A stretch of DNA of 64,000 bases from Mesobacillus sp. AQ2 (GTDB taxonomy: Bacteria; Bacillota; Bacilli; Bacillales; Cytobacillaceae), in contig NZ_CP126080.1 in the NCBI RefSeq assembly GCF_030122805.1, forward strand, positions 4,283,501 through 4,347,500. The letters are read 5' to 3'. The notes beneath the pieces are model-generated. The model searched no databases. It saw only the letters and a program-made list of their open reading frames with translations, and was not told the origin of the DNA. Positions 61,572 through 64,000 of this stretch are shown here, piece after piece. The position numbers were made by a program, and so were the translations under genes. Numbering within the stretch: position 1 is the first letter of the stretch; each line of letters opens with the position of its first letter.

Positions 61572-62831
61572 ATGTCTTTTAAAAAGATCTTTAGATTATG
61601 TATTATCGGCATAATATTCCTTGCATTCTCTCTCTTTAGTTTCATTAGGTATCAAGCCTTTCATACATCTGCAGAATCTGCACCAGTTCCTGTATTTCTA
61701 AATCAGCAGCGGACCGTGATTAAAGATATATCAGATAAGGATATTGCTTCTAAAGAATTTTTCAAAATATATCCTGACATTTCGAGTCCAGTTTTTATTG
61801 ATTCAGTAAAAATGGAAAGAATACGGGAACAGATAAAAAGAAAAGAAGAACCTACTTATTCTGAGTGGTTAAAGTTGTTAAGTTCAGCAAATCAAAAAAA
61901 GAACTATAAGCCAAATGCGCCAAGCTCTTTTTATGTTCCGTATGTTTATTCAAATCCTGAAGGCCATTGGAGGGGTAAAAATCCTCTTGTTAAAGATGCA
62001 AACAGTGCATATGAATTAGCACTGGCTTATCAGGTTACCGGTAATGAGAAATACGCGATAAGGGCTGCAAGAATTCTTGATAATTGGAGTCACACGACAA
62101 AAACGTTCAAAAAATCAGACGATACTCCTTTAGTGGTGAGCATCAACTTTCCTTCTATGATCATCGCAGCCTCCCTGATAGAAGATTCTCCGAACTGGAC
62201 TAGGGATAACCAAGCAGATTTTAAAGAGTTTATTTCAAAAAAAGTTTTACCAATGAACACTATGAATAGAGAAAACAATTGGGGAAACTGGGGCTTGCTT
62301 CTTGGCATCTCTTCAGCTGCTTATCTTGATGATCAAAAGTTATTTTCAGCCTCAATCAATCGATGGAAATACTTTATCGAACATCAAATGAATACCAAAG
62401 GTCATTTATATCTAGAAGTAACCAGGAACTACGGAAAAGGGAATTATGGGATATGGTATTCTCACTTTTCTCTCCAACCACAGACTATTGCAGCAGAAAT
62501 CGCAAAAGTTAATGGAGTTTATTTATTCACTTATACTACTCCATCTGGAAAAAGTCTTAAAAAGGCTTTTTCAACTATTGTATCCTGGACTGAAAAGCCA
62601 GAAACCTTCCCATATTATAATGGTGATATAAACGAATTATGGCATGTAAGAAAAAAGCTGAATGAGACTGCTATAAATGGGGATGAGTCTGCATCAATAG
62701 GATATTTTGAAATTCTATCAATATATTATAATAATAAAAAAGCGCAAAAGCTTTTACATGTTGAAAGACCATTAACATCCAGTCATGCTGTTCCTTATTT
62801 AACATTTACTCATGGAGGAGTAACTCATTAA
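61572..62831 (+). CDS. Alginate-lyase-family secreted polysaccharide lyase-like protein
   Basis: A 419-residue protein with an N-terminal hydrophobic segment (FRLCIIGIIFLAFSLFSFI) as signal or anchor, followed by an alginate-lyase (alpha/alpha toroid) domain. Landmarks are SAYELALAYQVTGNEKYA, INFPSMIIAASLIEDSPNW, NNWGNWGLLLGIS, LYLEVTRNYGKGNYGIWYSH and ELWHVRKKLNE. It presumably trims or releases an uronic-acid polymer, possibly the cluster's own product; this is inference. The start is ATG at 61572 after AAAGGATG. A decayed, inverted paralogue follows at 62882-63828. Confidence 0.87.
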   Translation: MSFKKIFRLCIIGIIFLAFSLFSFIRYQAFHTSAESAPVPVFLNQQRTVIKDISDKDIASKEFFKIYPDISSPVFIDSVKMERIREQIKRKEEPTYSEWLKLLSSANQKKNYKPNAPSSFYVPYVYSNPEGHWRGKNPLVKDANSAYELALAYQVTGNEKYAIRAARILDNWSHTTKTFKKSDDTPLVVSINFPSMIIAASLIEDSPNWTRDNQADFKEFISKKVLPMNTMNRENNWGNWGLLLGISSAAYLDDQKLFSASINRWKYFIEHQMNTKGHLYLEVTRNYGKGNYGIWYSHFSLQPQTIAAEIAKVNGVYLFTYTTPSGKSLKKAFSTIVSWTEKPETFPYYNGDINELWHVRKKLNETAINGDESASIGYFEILSIYYNNKKAQKLLHVERPLTSSHAVPYLTFTHGGVTH

Positions 62832-62844
62832 GATTTTTCTTGCA

Positions 62845-62878
62845 AAAAAGAAGCCCTATATTAAATGGGCTTTTTTTC
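62845..62878 (+). terminator. Bidirectional terminator between the lyase gene and its decayed paralogue
   Basis: Stem AAGCCC (62851-62856) with GGGCTT (62867-62872), T tract to 62878 on the plus strand and an A tract on the left. Confidence 0.78.
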
Positions 62879-62881
62879 CAT

Positions 62882-63828
62882 AGGTTAAAGTTAGCTGAGG
62901 AACTCCATGAATAGATGTCAATGGACGTTTTTTAATTATAGCTTGCTTTGCTTTATGATTTTCATAGTAACTTACTATGAAAAATAATCGATTGATGAAA
63001 GGTATTTTCCATCTATTTTGTATTCATCTCCCTTAATTAATTTAATATGTTATAAATCCTCTGTTTTACCACTGAAATACGGGAAATCTGCAGGTGATAT
63101 AATCCAATTTGCCACTACCCTTTATTACGAGTTACTTCCAAATACAGGTGACCATTTTGATCCTGCTGATGATTAAATAGAAACTTCCACCTCTCAACTG
63201 ACTCATTAAATAAGGCTTCATTATCTAAGTAAGTTGAAAGTGACATGATCAAAAGCATTCCCTAGTTTCCCCAATTTTTTCCCAGCTTCATGGTATTAAG
63301 AGGAAGTACTTTATCTGAAGAAAATTCTGAAAATCCTTCTGATCTTTCGAAGTCCAACTTGGTGAACGCTCAATTAAGGATGCGGCCACTATCATTGGAA
63401 GAAAATGTATGCTTGCAACTAAGGGGGTGTCCTCTTTTTTGCTATGTATTTAGTATGATTGTACCATGCTTTTATGATTCTGATTGATGCCTCAGCATAT
63501 TTCTCTTCTCCTGTGATTTGGTAAAACAATGCTAACTCATAAGCTATATTTACATCTGTTACCAGACTTTCTTTGTTTTTTCTATCTCCCTCCATTTCCT
63601 TGTAAACAAAGGGTACCGAAAACTCTTTCATAGCATTAGGCTCATGCTTTAATTTATTATCAATCAAACTTGTAGCTGTTTCCAACCCGAATACGTTGGT
63701 TCTTTTTTTTCTTTAATTCTTGTTTGTAGTTCTGTTATTCTTGAATCATCAATAAGTACTGGATTTTTAATATTATTTAAATTTACATCATCTTGGTCAT
63801 TTACAATGATTAAAATAAGTATAATCAT
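62882..63828 (-). pseudogene. Degenerate inverted paralogue of the alginate-lyase-like gene
   Basis: Minus-strand segments in several frames follow the intact gene from end to end. These are MIILILIIVN (start at 63828), IKNPVLIDDSRITEL with KEKKEPTYSGWKQLQ, NIAYELALFYQITGEEKYAE, MIVAASLIERSPSWTSKDQ, then GHLYLEVTRNKG, and finally KKRPLTSIHGVPQLTL. These correspond to SSPVFIDSVKME, EEPTYSEW, SAYELALAYQVTGNEKYA, MIIAASLIEDSPNWT, GHLYLEVTRNYG and ERPLTSSHAVPYLTF in the intact copy. Several frameshifts and in-frame stops (for example TAG after NKG) break it. The longest remaining frame (63685-63419) is a fragment, not a gene. Confidence 0.9.
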
Positions 63829-63844
63829 AGACGATAGTATAAAA

Positions 63845-63872
63845 AAACCCTTAAAGCTATCTTTAAGGGTTT
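63845..63872 (-). terminator. Symmetric terminator after the UDP-sugar dehydrogenase gene
   Basis: Perfect 12-bp stem AAACCCTTAAAG (63845-63856) with CTTTAAGGGTTT (63861-63872), 4-nt loop; A tract on the left gives a minus-strand T tract. Confidence 0.9.
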
Positions 63873-63882
63873 AATTTTTTAC

Positions 63883-64000
63883 CTATAATGTAACAATTTC
63901 TTTTTCCTCAACTAGCTCAGGTCTACCGATTGATTTATACTTAAACTCAGTTAAATTAATTTGTTCTTTAGAATAAACATTCCTGCCATCAATCAATACT
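63883..64000 (-). CDS. UDP-glucose/nucleotide-sugar 6-dehydrogenase, C-terminal end (partial)
   Basis: The last 38 codons of a minus-strand gene continuing beyond the window. It contains VLIDGRNVYSKEQI and FKYKSIGRPE, the C-terminal pattern (DGRN, Y-x-IGR) of UDP-glucose dehydrogenases such as Ugd/TuaD. It would make UDP-uronic acid, consistent with an acidic polysaccharide and a lyase next door. The stop is TAG at 63885-63883. Confidence 0.85.
   Translation of the reverse strand, partial: VLIDGRNVYSKEQINLTEFKYKSIGRPELVEEKEIVTL

Noticed and set aside
63419..63685. Separate small gene of 88 residues
   Set aside because: It aligns with the middle of the alginate-lyase-like protein and is one piece of the longer decayed copy.

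Overview
The window looks like a chromosomal segment of a motile, spore-forming Bacillaceae species (Bacillus or Mesobacillus type). The order prfB, secA, hpf, late flagellar genes, hag, csrA, fliW, flgL, flgK, flgN, flgM, yvyF, comFC/comFA, degV, degU/degS, yvyE, tagU, tagO and lytic amidases follows the Bacillus subtilis chromosome. Shine-Dalgarno sites are strong, and three promoters match the Bacillus sigma-D consensus. No rRNA, tRNA, insertion sequence or CRISPR array was seen.

Positions 1-3730 hold the end of a multidomain sulfur-transfer protein. An accessory stretch follows: a NERD-domain nuclease-like gene flanked by two arrays of 21-bp units built on GTGCAATTA, plus four tandem copies of a ~134-bp element. 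Positions 3747-9260 carry prfB (with the programmed +1 frameshift), secA, a DUF1028 gene and hpf.

Positions 9330-25050 are the late flagellar region, almost entirely on the minus strand. Its main novelty is at hag. The flagellin gene is split by a 364-nt ORF-less group I intron. A free-standing LAGLIDADG endonuclease gene with a C-terminal ribbon-helix-helix-like domain converges on the hag 3' end. Next to it, a c-di-GMP-I (GEMM) riboswitch precedes a 1612-residue secreted protein of Fn3 and OmpL47-like repeats, inserted between the flaG operon and hag.

Positions 25059-31832 hold competence (comFC, comFA), degV, a small sda gene, degU/degS and yvyE. A cluster of nine same-orientation DnaA-box-like 9-mers lies between comFA and degV.

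Positions 31929-46726 are a Wzx/Wzy-type polysaccharide locus bounded by tagU and tagO. It contains all five enzymes (WbpA, B, E, D, I types) for UDP-2,3-diacetamido-2,3-dideoxy-mannuronic acid. Positions 47020-56585 are a wall-remodelling block: two amidases and a SpoIID/LytB protein each with three CWB2 repeats, a class D sortase beside its LPNTA substrate, and a second LCP ligase. From 56750 a second polysaccharide cluster follows on the plus strand (Alg14/Alg13-like pair, pyruvyl transferase, GT4, MurJ-like flippase, alginate-lyase-like protein). It ends with a decayed inverted paralogue of the lyase gene and the 3' end of a UDP-sugar dehydrogenase gene.
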